Positions 30,486 to 64,000 of a DNA stretch of 64,000 bases are shown here, piece after piece (the stretch's first letter is position 1; every line of letters starts with the position of its first letter). Location of the stretch: the NCBI GenBank assembly GCA_009760855.2, contig WPIO01000016.1, forward strand, positions 1,347,001-1,411,000, read 5' to 3'. This DNA comes from Cristatella mucedo. Lineage: Eukaryota > Bryozoa > Phylactolaemata > Cristatellidae. The notes below the pieces were generated by a model. The model ran no database searches. It saw only the letters and a list, made by a program, of their open reading frames with translations, and had not been told where the DNA came from. The position numbers and the translations under genes were made by a program.

Positions 30486-32045
30486 AAAATATTACCCCGG
30501 AAATGATTTAGCGTTGTCGTTGGCTGTCTCTATAATTCACAGAGCGAGCGAGCCATGTCTTCACGTGTAGGGATCTAGCAAACAACCAATCTAAGCATCG
30601 AGCTAGCAATGCTTTAGATACCACAGATTACGATATGCCTGGATTTGGTCTTTAATCGGCATAATTTCAGGAACTTGGACTCCCGGCACTAATAATTGCG
30701 GTCAGGTTTAGACTAACCAGCTAATTTCAACGGAGTATCAATCGCAGTCAACATTACCGATGCATGAGAATCCAATTCAAACGTCTGCACGAGAATTTCT
30801 GCTCTATTTAGCTCCATGAAGTTAGCTGTTCGCATTCTCAGAAAATCAAGGGCTTATATAGTGTGGGCGCCAACCACTTTGCGCCCAAGATTATGCGAAA
30901 TATTACGATTCCTAGCGGCGATCTTACGGCGCTGCCGCGATTTTATGGGTTTATGTTTTATTGAGGGTTATAGTTGCATGAGTCTGTGTTTCATGGAGGG
31001 TGAGTGATGTCCTGCAGAGAAGGGGGCATTGAGGACGCTGGTGAAGGAGAGAACGGTCACGTGAGCCGTCACGCTTCGAGCCCAAATGCACAGCTGTTCT
31101 TGGACATTCGGCTTCTCTCCGTACCGTCGCTTGCTTGCTGTCGGGGCGTCAAACCACACAAGTACTCACTATACACAAATTGCCCTAAAAACTCTGATGG
31201 CAGCGGCGTAATCCAGGGCAGATCAGCACTGGTCCGCATTTAAGTTGTAGCAAGAGTTATCGCATATGTACTGGATTTACCATGGATATATATATATAGA
31301 ATTGACCAGGGAAAATATTAATAAACCGCTCAAAGTTCGTTGTATCTATAGTCGGGTTCGGCCGCGATTATCGGCTGAGACAGCCTAGCTGATTTTGTTT
31401 ATTCCCGACCGTTCGTTCTACCTGGGTTCGCTGTAACTTTCGCACTTTCTATTGGCGGATATAAACGTATACCTGTACCTCTATTAGGATTGGGCTTTGG
31501 CCGGAGTCTTTTAACGGCAGGGGTCGGCAAACTATACGGACTACTTTTCGGCCATTTCATGAGGTCAAGGAGGCACGCTAGGCCAAAAGAAACCGCGCAC
31601 ACTCCGTTGATGGAATGGCCGTGGTCGGACGAACGCATCAACAGTCGCAACAGACGCACAGACGCGCTCGGCAATTGGGAACTTACTGGGTACAATGTAA
31701 CAAATAAGTTCACTTGGTGACATAGCGCCTACGCCAATTATGTTACAACTGACGTTCACTGCCTACAGATTCTCCGAGTTATCGGCTGAATCTGAATTTG
31801 TTTAGCCGTTTTTAAACGTCCGATCAGTTTACAAAATGTTGAAAGCATAAGCTATAGCGACATTGAAAATGCCTTTGCATTCTTTTGGTAGTCAGACGAG
31901 CGATTCGGTTTAGCTCTTCCTTCTGGTTCAAAAAGACGCTGGCTGAACGCCAGAGAACAACACGACGCACTCTCCTTTCTATCTAGAGCTGTGATATCTA
32001 TTTTTGGTATTTAAAAGCTATGCAAATGGAGCTGGTGCCTCGGGC
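30486..32045. other. Intergenic upstream of GORAB
   Basis: No gene seen. Near 31524 CAGGGGTCGGCAAACTA resembles one end of a hAT element, but the opposite end was not found. Confidence 0.4.
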
Positions 32046-32180
32046 CGAGCAGGCGTGGCCCAGTGGTTGAGACGTTCAGCCCGAACAAGGTCTGGCCGAG
32101 GTCGTGGGCTCAAGCTCCGTGTCACGTGTGAAGCGCCTGAATGGAGAGTAGTGCTCTTAGAGCGCTTTACAAATTAGTCA
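32046..32180 (+). mobile_element. SINE2 copy next to the GORAB start
   Basis: A box GCGTGGCCCAGTGGTTGAGA, B box GTCGTGGGCTCAAGCTCC, tail GCGCCTGAATGGAGAGTAGT then AGAGCGCTTTACAAATTAG. Ends about 95 bp before the GORAB start codon, so it lies in the promoter or 5' UTR. Confidence 0.85.
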
Positions 32181-32275
32181 TATATCTCCTAGTTAGTTTA
32201 GAAGTGCCACGCCCTGTGATTTTGATTGAGCGAGTCCACTCGTTGCTGCGTCTACGGTCTTAGCAGCGGCTGGAG

Positions 32276-40223
<7,948 letters not shown>

Positions 40224-41100
40224 GTCGCCGTCGGCGATCTGGTGCCTGCCTCACGCTATGCACGGCCTCGCCCCAACGGTGGCTGCCCTGCTGCCGTGTA
40301 TGCAGGCCTCGTTTTGGGCTCTGCCGTCGCCGCCCTCTGCCACCGGTCGCCAACATAGCGCATAGGCTAAGGCGCATGTATCGTAGGGTAGGGGGCTGCT
40401 GCTTGCAAGCTGCTGCCGTGCCGACCCTACTGCTAAGCAGCCTTCGGTATGGAACTGCCTCCTTCCCGCACCGAGCCTACGGCTTGCCCCTCCTTTGCAG
40501 CGCAGGCCGCTGCATCGCATCGAGCAGCGTGGAAACCGTCGTCGCTGCTGCTGCAGCACGTGCCGTAGCTAGTGGCCGTCATCGTAGCTCTTTCTAGTTG
40601 TCCCAGGTGGCCCCCCTCCTGCATTACTAGTTTCCCTTCTGAAAACTCTTGGCATGGCAGGGAGCATTTGCGCTCTCCCGTCCAATTCCTACTTTCTTTA
40701 AGTGACCGTGATGCGTTCGATACGCAGCACTCTTGTGGCGCTGCTGCAGGGATTCTCGCGGTCTGAAGTGGGTTCGTTCGTACTATTTTTGCTGATGCTA
40801 GGGTAACAGGCTGCTATTACCTAGTCTAGCCATTACCTAGTCGCACCGCCGACCGTGCGGCATTTGTAAGCATCGTGCACCGCGAGCGAGTGGTGCGCCA
40901 TTTTTTCCGTGGCAGCAGCCGCCCCCCACCTCGAGACTTGACCGAATGCTGGGCTAGTGTGCCCACTTGGTGAAGCTTTCGAAATCTAATTGCTTTTGCA
41001 CAACCGCGGCTTTGCATTCGGCATGAATAACGTTCACAGCTTTCTTTTGAAGCATCTTTTTCTACTGTGCTCCTTTTTTATCATATACGGTGAAGTTATT
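40224..41100 (+). other. GORAB: Probable GORAB 3' UTR
   Basis: Follows the stop codon and contains CAG/CTG-rich unique sequence. Frames here are not conserved. Signal candidates close it at 41098 or 41288. Confidence 0.45.
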
Positions 41101-41103
41101 AAA
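41098..41103 (+). terminator. GORAB: Candidate polyadenylation signal of GORAB
   Basis: ATTAAA about 875 nt after the stop codon, followed 30-50 nt later by T/G-rich sequence. A canonical AATAAA at 41288-41293 is the alternative. Confidence 0.45.
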
Positions 41104-42049
41104 AGAGCCTGCTCACTCTGGTGCAGCGTGTGGCCTCCGAGTCTTTATCGAGATTGAGCAGCCACGTTTGGGCTGCGTGCGGCAAGGAAAAGTCGGTGGT
41201 AAGGATTGAGCACGTGACAGCACGTGACAAACATACACGGCGACCCATACAGGCAAACTTGGTGCCGCGTTAGCACTTCGCCGTTGAAATAAAATTTTGA
41301 ATTGTAGAGATTTATAACTACTTAGTAGTAGTTTAAAGTGTAGAGATCGGCTGATTCACTATTCCTCATTTTCATGGCTGCATGGGAATTGCAGACAGCT
41401 GCCAGCCCCCCTCAGCGCTTGCAGTATAAGGGAATTGCAAGGGAATTAAATAAGGGATTGCCTGCCTGCCTGCTGCACGGGACTCGAACCGACGAAGTGT
41501 GGGCACTTTATCCTTGAGCCAAGATTGATGGGGGGGGGGCTAAAACGTACTCTTGAGGGTTATCGAGAAGCCATGTAAAGGAAAACTCCAGTTAGTTATG
41601 CAATATCCTCTACTCTACCCCGGCAGGACGCTTGGGTTTCGTACCACTCACGTACTTATCCCGACCGATGGCGAAAATGCCGTGGACGCCATAAAGGCAT
41701 AGATAGGCAAGTAGGTATAGGTCTGTTGCTCAACTGCCGCGGGATTAGTGAGGGAGGGGACGCGGCTCCTAATTAGCTGAGCTAGAGGACGGCTTCAAAC
41801 TGCCGCGGGAAACGTCAGCAGCTGCCCAGCCGCCGCGTTAGAGGAGTAGGCTAATCTTAGCCTTTCGACCGTGAGGCAACCTTTGCGTTCCTGCCTGTGT
41901 GCGACGATAGTACGCTTACTGTCTGCACCAAACTCGGCCGCCGCCCTGTTTGTGAGACGCGAGCGTCACAGTCACTAGATTGCTACCACGTCTCGCCTGC
42001 CTTCGCTGACGGAAGGCACCGTTCAATGGTTACTTCGGCATCTGTGGCT

Positions 42050-42350
42050 CCAGCCCTGAACTAAGCTCTGATTCTTTGGCGGCCGTGCCTTTATTTCGCA
42101 TGCTCCAAAAACCTCAAATTCACTTCCGACTGACGCCAAGACATCTCCGGACGTCACAACATTTAAAAAATGCACCCTTTACTCACAGCATTTTCTCGGT
42201 TCTTGTGAATTGTCCTTTGTGTGCTTATGCATGGTGACATTGTTCATGTTATCGCCAATTGTGTTGATATGCTTTCTTTACAGCAAGTGTAGTGCCTAGA
42301 AAAAAATATTAAGTTCAACTCAAGAAAGCTCAAAACAAATAGTATTACTG
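42050..42350 (+). mobile_element. LINE-B C-terminus and 3' UTR
   Basis: Broken coding sequence near NSLPTDAKTSPDVTTFKKCT, then TGTCCTTTGTGTGCTTATGC, AGTGTAGTGCCTAGAAAAAA and a decayed tail. The 41300-42050 stretch before it shows nothing recognisable. Confidence 0.6.
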
Positions 42351-42689
42351 CATTCTCTGTGCCGTGCATAATTCACGGGAAGGTAAATTCTTAATTTAAA
42401 TTATTAATGCTAAATCTGCGGTGGGTCTAAGCCTTTGACCCCGTAGTCTGTAGAAAGTAGAAATGCCTGCAGGAAGCAGATCCGCTCAAAGCAGCATCGT
42501 TAGAAAACAGTGGAAGCGGCAGGCATGCCTGTGCAGGCGTAGCTCATGTGCACGTGCGTGAGTATGCATGCGTGCACCTCAAAAGCTCCGCAGCTCCGTA
42601 CAAAATATGGAAAATCACCACCAGACCTGAACGTCGAAGTTCATAACAGGACCAGCTAGCGAAATGGTGACTGCAGAGCTACTCACACC

Positions 42690-43115
42690 GCGCTGAACTG
42701 CTGCACCAATGGCAGCCTACTTGTGCCCTCAGGTCACCAGTGGACAATAAATTAGCTGCTCCACTCCTATGCTAAAAGACTTTTGGCGACAGAAGCTTTG
42801 CCCTCCTACAGGTCTTAGACTGTGGAACTCGGGTCCGCAATTCTTACGCAACAGCGTCGATTCTCCTGCTGCCGACTGTGGCACATGCTTTCCAGCAGTC
42901 GTGACCTGCTGCTGCTTCCACGAAACTCACTTTCTCACCTACCCTCCTATGCATCTCGCGCTCTATTTTTTGCGTGAGATGAAGTCTGCTGGCTACCGAA
43001 TGCGAACCGAAAGCCGCCTAGGCTGTGAGTTCGTGCTATAGAAAACTCTCCTGCCTAACACCCACTTAGACTTGGGGGCTTTTGGAATTATAGACGGAGA
43101 TACATTACACGACAT
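42690..43115 (+). mobile_element. LINE-A 3' fragment
   Basis: Contains LKDFWRQKL-like (frame-shifted GDRSFS), LRLWNSGPQFLRNS, DCGTCFPAVVTCCCFHETHF and [16 protein letters not shown], then AATTATAGACGGAGATACAT and the TACA end. Confidence 0.78.
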
Positions 43116-43278
43116 TAACCTAATGTAATCGGCCGAGTATTTTATCAGTATACACACGGCTGTGTAATAAATAATTCAAGTAAATAGTCACATAATCGTA
43201 AGGAGTTTTAAAGCCTTCAGGATCATGAAAGACTTATTAATTTTTATTATCTACTCCGTGTTTCCCACTGCGATCCAC

Positions 43279-43385
43279 CGCTCTCTCTCTCTCCCCCTCT
43301 CTCTCTCTCTCTCTCTCCCTCTCTCCCTCTCTCTCTCTCTCTCTGTGTCTCTCTCTCCCTCTCTCTCTCTCTCTCTCCCCGTTTC
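43279..43385. repeat. (CT)n microsatellite
   Basis: CT-rich run with CCC and GTGT interruptions. Confidence 0.95.
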
Positions 43386-43389
43386 TCTT

Positions 43390-44089
43390 TAAATAGCTGC
43401 AAAGATGTAGTTAATTGAAACCATAACAATTTTGCATGGACACTTAACTGTCCATGCAAACAAAACACACTCTCGATTTTAGGCTTGAATTTTCTAACCC
43501 TATAATCTTGCATTTACCTAGTAAAGAATCGAGAATTTTTGTGGTATAGGTATCGTCATGCATAGATTGACTCATCGTAGGAAAGTTTGCATTCAGTTTC
43601 TCTTGCATAGTTTCATGATATTGCATGAAAACTTGGGAGTAGCTTCTATGCACATGAAAATCACTTAAGTATCTAACTGAAGTGCGTCTGGAGCTTTCGA
43701 GCTTTCGGACATTAATGACTCCACTGCTTTTTTGAAAGACTGTCAGTTGTGCTTTTTTTCAGGAAAAGGACGCTCACGCTCGGTGGCTCTCGGGCCAGAG
43801 AGAGCCGTCGCGGCAACCGGTTAATTTAGCTCTACGAGAGCCCGCGATGAATTGAAAAAAATCTCTCCATATTGATACTTGATGAATAATCATCCCTTTT
43901 GCTGTACTGGATCGAAATGAGAGCTCACACTGTCGACACGGTCCAACGGGCACGATCGACTGACAGCGAGTCCACGGCGTTCGAGCAACGAGCGAGAACC
44001 CTGCGATTGGCTGAGCTGCTGCTTCCGTTGTGCAGGCGCGCAGCCGTGGGCGGCGCACGAAATACTCTAGCAACGAGGCGGGATATTGA
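43390..44089 (+). promoter_or_regulatory. SSNA1: Upstream region of SSNA1
   Basis: About 700 bp without recognisable repeats; the last 200 bp are CpG-richer. No TATA box could be fixed. The start codon context is ATTGAATGTC. Confidence 0.35.
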
Positions 44090-45065
44090 ATGTCGCAACA
44101 GGGAGCCGCTCTTCAGTCATACAATAACGAACTTGTAAAGTGTAAGTATGTCAGTTTCAGCTGCGCTTCTAGGAAGTCACGGGTGCCTCTATTCTCGCTA
44201 ACTGCACCAACGAGCCTTCGCCTATAAACTGCTAGCTGGTGACTAATAAGGCGGCGAACCTTGAAGTAGGCTTATCTCAGCAGCACGAGGATAACACCGA
44301 TTCGAAGCATCTGAAGCAATGATGAATAGCCGCTGTTAGTACTTAGACATGCGGCTGATAAACGAGGTAGCACTACCTTGTTGTTTTGCTCTGCGTGCCT
44401 CAGCATATCGTCATGGAGCAACCGAGGACAGCAATCTGTCATCGGGATGGCTCGACCCATTTTGTTGTTCGATCGTGTACATTTAGCCGTCACTGCTATC
44501 ATCTAGCAGTGATTCATGAAAAACTCCGTGATCAGAATTCGCTAAGGGTTCCAGGCTCCAATCGTGCACGAACCGAAACGCTTGCGTCAATCAGCGGCTA
44601 ACAATTGTCGGCCGGCCGTTGTTTCACGTGCCATAGTTTTTTGGAATGCACATTGGTGCGCAGTAGAACGCATGCACTGCCAAGTGGGCCATTCTAGGCA
44701 TCGAAGAGCTTTGCTCAAAGCGAGATGAGCTCCACAAACAGATCCTAATAGACGAAGAAGAAAAGGCTCGCATCCAGAATGACGTCAGGATTCTGTCCGA
44801 GCGATTAGCTAAAGTCAATGAAAGCCTCGCGAAGAAGCTCGTGGCTCGCAACGAATTTGACCGAACGATTGCCGAAACCGAGGCAGCTTACGTCAAGGTA
44901 AGCGCCTGCCAAATAGTTACTGCTACTTCAGGTACCCACCCATTGGGTTATCTTTATCAGATCTTTCACTGGCTTCCTGCATTGCAGATTCTCGAGAGCT
45001 CACAGACGCTGCTCACTGTCTTGAAGAGAGAGTCCCAAGTACTGCGTGCATCTGGGCAACCTTAA
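44090..45065 (+). CDS. SSNA1: SSNA1 / NA14 (complete, 3 exons)
   Basis: SSNA1 is a small self-assembling coiled-coil protein that binds microtubules, promotes their nucleation and branching, and acts at centrioles, basal bodies and axons. Exons 44090-44141, 44698-44897 and 44988-45065 give 109 residues (human about 119). The first intron splits Cys18 after its first base; donors are GTAAGT and GTAAGC, acceptors TTCTAG and TTGCAG. Almost every segment is recognisable: [97 protein letters not shown]. The whole protein is one predicted helix except a short tail ending ASGQP. It is transcribed in the same direction as GORAB, 3.9 kb downstream, with its own promoter presumably. Confidence is very high. 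Confidence 0.97.
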
Positions 45066-45619
45066 GGCATTGGAAGAGTGCCTGCTGCTTCTGTCACCGT
45101 TGCGCTTGTGCCACTCGGTGCCGTCAACTTCGTCGCGTGTCATGTGCACCAACATACGACCTGAGGTCCACGAGAAGAGCTACCGTCAGAGCTACCCTCT
45201 GCTGGAAGTGCGGTTGTTAACGCGATTCGCATGCCCGGAGGGGTTTATTTTGTATGCAGGTGTACTTTTGGACCGGCAGCCTGCACTGTTGCATACTCAA
45301 CTGCAGCAGTGAATGTATTTAAGTCTTCAAATAAGAAGTCACGTTTCATTCGAAAGCATGTACCCTGCAGTTCCAGCTACTTGGCATGCTCGACGCCGCT
45401 GTTTTTATGCGTGCTTAGGTGACTGACTTCTGGGCAGATGTGTAGCCAACGTTGAGATGATGGATTTCATGTGGTCTGCCGATCTTGGACAATAGCCATC
45501 AATTGCAATTATTTGCAGGCCGATGCCACAGCAAGCATATGCTGAACACAAGAGTTGTAGCCTGAAACTCTTCCCAGGGTGTTTGAAGTTGGTGCCAGCC
45601 ACAAACAGATCTCATATAC

Positions 45620-45770
45620 GGCTGGGATATTACTGTCACAGCAATGCCAGCATTCACAGTCAGTGCATCACCGATCGTGCTTCCTTTACAGCATATGTTA
45701 AGTGCCTAGAAAGAGATTTAAGTTCTCTTGAGGTCGCTATAGAAGTGTATTAATATTAGTATTACTGCTC
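45620..45770 (+). mobile_element. LINE-B 3' UTR and tail
   Basis: Ends CATATGTTAAGTGCCTAGAA, AGAGATTTAAGTTCTCTTGA, GGTCGCTATAGAAGTGTATT and AATATTAGTATTA. About 560 bp after the SSNA1 stop. Confidence 0.7.
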
Positions 45771-45776
45771 AGGCAG

Positions 45777-45782
45777 AATAAA
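45777..45782 (+). terminator. Candidate polyadenylation signal downstream of SSNA1
   Basis: AATAAA just after a LINE-B tail, about 710 nt from the SSNA1 stop. Another AATAAA lies at 46308-46313. Neither is decisive. Confidence 0.3.
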
Positions 45783-45794
45783 AATATAATTGTT

Positions 45795-45912
45795 ATGTTT
45801 AGCACCATAAGAGAGCTTAGTCTCTATTAAGGCACTTCACATAGGCCACAGGGCTCGACCCTGGCCAAACGTTGGAAGGGGCGAGCACCTTAACCACTGG
45901 GCCAGGACAATT
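45795..45912 (-). mobile_element. SINE2 copy
   Basis: Minus strand: A box CTGGCCCAGTGGTTAAGGTG, B-box region GGGTCGAGCCC, tail GTGCCTTAATAGAGACTAAG then CTCTTATGGTGCTAAACAT. Confidence 0.78.
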
Positions 45913-47789
45913 TGCATAGCACTGCTTGGCTACTTTGTGCCCATCGTTTCTTGCTCTCAAAGACTACCTTTTAACTGTGCCAGTGTTCCATTAGGAATCT
46001 CAGCGTGTAACATCAAGATCTTAGTCTCTCAGAACTGAAGCATTCGACGAGCTCTTGAGCATGGCAACTTATTTTCAGATAGCTCATCAAGACAGCTCAG
46101 ACGGGTTGCCATTGGGCTATTGCTGCCACTCTAGCTTACTGTCTGCACATCGGATCGAAACGGTACCTGTTGTGGTCGAAAGCTATAACCCGATATGTCA
46201 TCGAATGTTTCTGGCCTGCCCTTACCATAGCCAAAGCTGGAACTCTTAGTTTGTGCCTCGCAGATATTCCATCCTGGATGTCGGCAAATTCCCTTTAACT
46301 CAACGGCAATAAAACTGAGCTGCCACTCATAGGACACCTCACGTGTGTGGCTGGACTTGAAGACTAGGCTCTTCTATTATAGGTGAAGCTGTTGTGCATG
46401 TCCACGTGCTCCGAATTTATGTGTCGTCTTTAACAACTGCCCACACTTTGAAAGTTTTATCGGGAAGGCTGAGCTCGCGCGCGCGCTCTCTCACTTTCTT
46501 CTCTGTCTCTCTTCCCACGAGTCTCTTCTTGTATGTGGAGCAAGACTTGAGATCGAGACTCCTGGTAATGGATACTTCCATCATAGACAGCATCCTAGAG
46601 GGCTGAGGGTGAGTGGGTGCAGCCATTCACGAGCTTCAGCACACTTCTCCCCCCTCCGCGACTCGTCGTAGAAGCGTGCAGCTGTCGTAGCAGCTGCTAC
46701 TCGTGCGGCTCCAGCCTGCGCCCTCCCCCGCACACAGGAGGCACTGAGGTGGGTGTGACACTCCGTAGACTCGTGCCGGGCAGCTAACGTGCAGTTTGAG
46801 CCAGCGTTCAGGTCTTCTACGCTGGCTTTAGGAAAGAGAGCTTGCTAGGATGTGACTGGACGATGCCGCTGACTGGAACGAGCAGCCCACAGGGGGGCGG
46901 GGGAGGCGGCAGCCAGCCAGCAATGGGGGACGAGTCGGGTCCGAGTCTGCTGCAGCGTCTGCTGCATCGACGAGAGGAGTCGGGCTACGACGATGGACAA
47001 CACAGCGGCTCACAAGGGGCACTCGATGCAGAAGGATGATGAAGGGGAAGGAGCAGACCGGCCACCTGGCCGGGGCCTATATTCAGCCCCTAATGATTCC
47101 CTGAGCCGAGCACGATCAAGCTTTGCAGCGGCCGTTGCTGTGAGGACCCGCCCGAGGGCCCTGTGGAAATGCCTGGCTATGATGTCCCTGCCCTGACGAT
47201 GTGTGGGCCTGAGGCTCAGACAGATGAGAAAAAGAGTGCTGAGTGAGACGTTGCTGTCTCACGGCTAGCCATGGATCCAGCATACCCAAGGCCGCGCCCC
47301 GGGATCGGGCGCGGCCCGCTGCGGTTCGGCCAGCTCTTGGTCTGCATCCCGAGCTGCTGGTGGCACCCAGCGCAGGGGCAGCTTCGGCAGTCGCACGATT
47401 TCCCCGTGGACAACAAGAGAGGCGTCGACCCTGCGGGGCAATCGCTGCTGCTGCTGTCGTCGTCGTCAATAGCGACTGCCTGCCTCGGCTGAGCTCCTGA
47501 GCAGAAATCACGGGTGAAGGGACGAGGCGCAGACGTCACGCTGGCCGAGCGGCGGCTTCGAGGCCGCTGGCCGTTCGTCCGCACCCTGCGTCCTGCCCGC
47601 CCCACTCCACTCGCTGATGCGCTCCCTCCGAGCAAGCCTGCTCAGCCGCGAGGCAGCTGCCGGGTGAAGCGCCTTGCCAGTGCCGCAGGAAGTCGCCGCT
47701 TCCGGGCGAGCGCGAGCCGAAGCCGGTACAGGCAAGCAGGAGCAGTTGCGACGGGGCAAGAGCAGAGACAGCTGCTGGAAGAGGCACGC
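45913..47789. other. Intergenic between SSNA1 and the FNBP1-family gene
   Basis: The two genes converge here. GC-rich from about 46.6 kb. A perfect 10-bp inverted repeat (GGCCGCGCCC at 47290-47299 and its complement at 47307-47316) is present. No exon was recognised. Confidence 0.45.
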
Positions 47790-47795
47790 TTTATT
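47790..47795 (-). terminator. Candidate polyadenylation signal of the FNBP1-family gene
   Basis: AATAAA on the minus strand about 1.47 kb after the stop at 49261. If used, the GC- and CAG-rich 47796-49260 is 3' UTR, which explains the long but unconserved frames there. Confidence 0.4.
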
Positions 47796-49260
47796 CAGCG
47801 CCGCCGCCGTACGTAACCGCCTGTCTACAAAATGACGTTAAGTAGGAAGACTACTACGCTCTACTGAGGATTCCGACGCCGCACTGCAAAGACCAGGTGC
47901 AGCGACGGCGGCTTCTCGCCGTCAGCCACTTCGAGCAGGTGCGGCTGTGTGTGAGCACGGCTCCGTTTGCACGTGCCGCTGCGAGCCGCCACACGCTGCT
48001 GCAGCAGCAGCAGCGTGCCGAAACGCTTTGTTGCATGCAACACGATATCAAAAAAGAGGGAACAAAAACGCACAAACAAACAAAGGAGAAGCCTGCTGCT
48101 GCTGGTCAGTTCATTGGCGGCGCGGCCACCACCGACCACTCCGCCTTGCCGGCCTGTCATGGTGGCACACTTGAGGCAGTCATTGCGGAGAACCAGTGCT
48201 GCCATGGTAGCAGCAGCAGCTGTGGCAGCAGCAAGCGAAGGGTGCAGAGCCTCACTATGGCAGCAGCAGCAACTATCCGCTACCTTGTCAGGCCGACGCC
48301 CGTGGAGGCTGCCCTCCATTGGCGGCTCCAGTCTAGTGACTCGGCTGCGTGAGAGAGCACAAAGGCGGCCGGGGGGGGGGGTGGTGTGACGGCAACTCGC
48401 TGCATGCCAGTGATGAGTAACAAAAAAAAAGACCACGAAAAACAGAGCTGTCAGCCACAGCAAGAGACTCGCAAATGAGCAACCGCAGTATGAGTCGCAG
48501 TGGCAACGGCAGCAGCAGCAGACTTTGCTAGCAAATCCAGCGCTACACTATCGCTCCCTAGAGCAGCAGCACAGTAGGCAAGGCAGCGTCGTTCCATGCG
48601 CATAAGGCAGCGCCTGGCGATGCTGCGCGCTACGCCGGCAGGGCCAATGGGAAGGCTGGGGTGAGCTGCGAAGCAAGGCAAGCAGAAGTCGCTTTCCTCC
48701 ATCTGCCAAGTCGGTAAGTGTGGCAGAAGCGTCAGACGTCGGTGGAGAGCGGGCAGCAGCAGCAGAGCCGATGGCCATCCATCTTGGATCGACAGCGTGA
48801 CGAGGTCGCGCCTCCGCCGCCACCGCAGCGCACCAGCGCGAGGGTCAGAGAGATTAGCGAGCGTGTCGGGGGGGGGGAGGGCAACGAGGGCGGCCTCTTT
48901 GCTATAGGGAAGCCGCGACCGACGCGTACGAGCTCGAAGCCGACGTCGCCGCCGCACGGGCGGAGACTTTGCTTGTAGGCAGCGAGCGACAGCGAGCGTT
49001 CGGCTGGACTCGGCACGCACGTCCTGCAGACGACGCTGCTGCTGCCGCCACCGAGGCAGGTGTCGCAGACAAGTTGACGGCGAACCAGGTCGGCAAGGCG
49101 ACACCGGCGCCGCACATCGATCGTGTTCGCTCGCCACGCCCTGCCCGAGGCATCGACGGGGGCATCGACGCAGCACTTTCGGCAGGGCATGCGACCTGTA
49201 GATGGGGGTCGGCTCGCATGTCCGCGAGTGGGTGGCGAGCGGCAGCGAGCGAGCACGAAC

Positions 49261-62868
<13,608 letters not shown>

Positions 62869-63006
62869 CTGAGCAAAAGCAAAAGAGAACGACCGTGCCA
62901 ACAGTGAGGAGGCGGCCGGAGAAAACTGCCGAAGGAACGCAGCCCAAAAACAGTGGCCCCGAAGAACTGACCAAAGCTGGTCGTCTGACAAGCTGACGGA
63001 AGCTGT

Positions 63007-63113
63007 CGAGGGAGGAGGCAAGGAGGAGGGGGAGGGTCGAGGTCGAGGGAGGAGGCAAGGAGGCAAGGAGGAGGGGGAGGGTCGAGGTCGAGGGAGGAGG
63101 CAAGGAGGAGGGA
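63007..63113. repeat. G-rich tandem repeat, about 46-50 bp unit
   Basis: Two and a half copies of GAGGAGGCAAGGAGGAGG with GGGAGGGTCGAGGTCGAG. The plus strand has several GG/GGG runs that could form G-quadruplexes. Intron just upstream of the F-BAR exon at 62868. Confidence 0.85.
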
Positions 63114-63285
63114 GCCGCAGTCGGTCAGGCCGGACAAACAGCGAGCCACGCTGGTATGCCTTGGCACAACGTTTTGCAATGTTCCGAATCTTGAACATTT
63201 AGAGAACGGGTAGCTGCAGACAGACGGCCACGGCTCCTGCTCCTGGACCTGCTCGAGCGAGCCTTCAGCTCTGCACCAGACTGTA

Positions 63286-63357
63286 GCTGCAAGCGATGGT
63301 GATAGCCGCCAAGGCTCTTCTGCCGCTATTCAAATGAGGCTGTTAAATCGGCTAAGA
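63286..63357 (+). mobile_element. SINE1 3' fragment
   Basis: GCTGCAAGCGATGGTGATAG, GCTCTTCTGCCGCTATTCAA and GAGGCTGTTAAATCGGCT, then a short T-rich tail. Confidence 0.7.
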
Positions 63358-63728
63358 TTTATTTATCTGCTCGTGTGACGAGCACACTCTCCTTCGGAAG
63401 GGACATATACCTTATTTCTAAGCATCACTTGGGGCCAGACAATGCACATTTTATGTCAAAGGCACCCGCTAATGATCACACAGGCATCTGAGCAGCAAGC
63501 ACTTGCGAGTGTAGTGCTTGGTGCGTGCGCCCATCCGCATGCATGGAAGCAGCTGCACACCCACGTGTGCCGGCACAAGTTGCTCACCCCCTCCCTGAGA
63601 AATATGCATCAACTATATAAGACTTTACGTGACTCCATTGAGTAGCCCTAAAGGCTGAGTTCCATTTAAGTACTCCGAAGTAAACGGGTTACACAGCAGG
63701 CATAGCATGACATTGACGACATTCTAAA

Positions 63729-63868
<140 letters not shown>

Positions 63869-64000
63869 TATCTAGACACTTCAGTTTTAATAGCTTAGCC
63901 AACTACTGTGGCAGCGCTGTACACAGTGTGCCTGTTCGATGCGTACACGGCCAGCTCGAGAGCAACTGGAAAAGGATGCAGCCATGAAAGATCAGCCACG

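Noticed and set aside
31524-31541. Second hAT element end (CAGGGGTCGGCAAACTA)
   Set aside because: Only one end was found. No matching inverted end or 8-bp duplication nearby, so chance or a solo fragment cannot be separated.
48451-49176. 241-codon minus frame after the FNBP1-family stop
   Set aside because: GC-rich probable 3' UTR. No recognisable domain, and an overlapping frame is equally long.

Overview
The window is nuclear DNA of an animal, not a prokaryote. It holds four protein genes split into short exons with GT-AG introns and consistent reading phase, embedded in a very repeat-rich background: tRNA-derived SINEs, 3' scraps of non-LTR retrotransposons, DNA-transposon relics and long microsatellites. 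The encoded proteins are typical of bilaterian animals. The repeat mix and the moderately high GC suggest an invertebrate, perhaps a flatworm, mollusc or other lophotrochozoan, but the sequence alone does not fix the phylum.

Layout, left to right. 1-2060: decayed LTR-retrotransposon-like block. 4592-28002 (minus): complete 10-exon MAPKAP1 (SIN1), a core subunit of the mTORC2 kinase complex, with introns full of retroelements. 28071-32275: a 4.2 kb head-to-head interval. 32276-40223 (plus): complete 6-exon GORAB, a RAB6-interacting golgin. 44090-45065 (plus): complete 3-exon SSNA1, a microtubule-nucleating and centriole/cilium coiled-coil protein. 49261-62868 (minus): the C-terminal 471 codons of a CIP4/FBP17/TOCA-type F-BAR-HR1-SH3 protein (FNBP1 family); its N-terminal exons lie beyond the right edge.

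The genes are not an operon and share no single pathway, although all touch signalling, membrane or cytoskeletal organisation. Exons were assigned by reading both strands, matching recalled conserved protein motifs and requiring splice phase to close across every junction. All four models close without a frameshift.

The most notable non-coding observations are: (i) a 164-bp hAT element whose body and ends match the SPIN ('space invader') family, known for cross-phylum horizontal transfer, with an 8-bp target-site duplication; (ii) two constitutive-looking splice acceptors (22555 and 51406) whose pyrimidine tract is the T-rich 3' tail of a sense-oriented SINE or LINE; (iii) a SINE family that shares its 3' tail with a resident LINE family; (iv) two perfect hairpins just after the MAPKAP1 stop codon; (v) a long intronic CCTG/TCTG tetranucleotide array close to an FNBP1-family acceptor. 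I found no CRISPR array, rRNA gene, intact tRNA gene or intact autonomous transposon.
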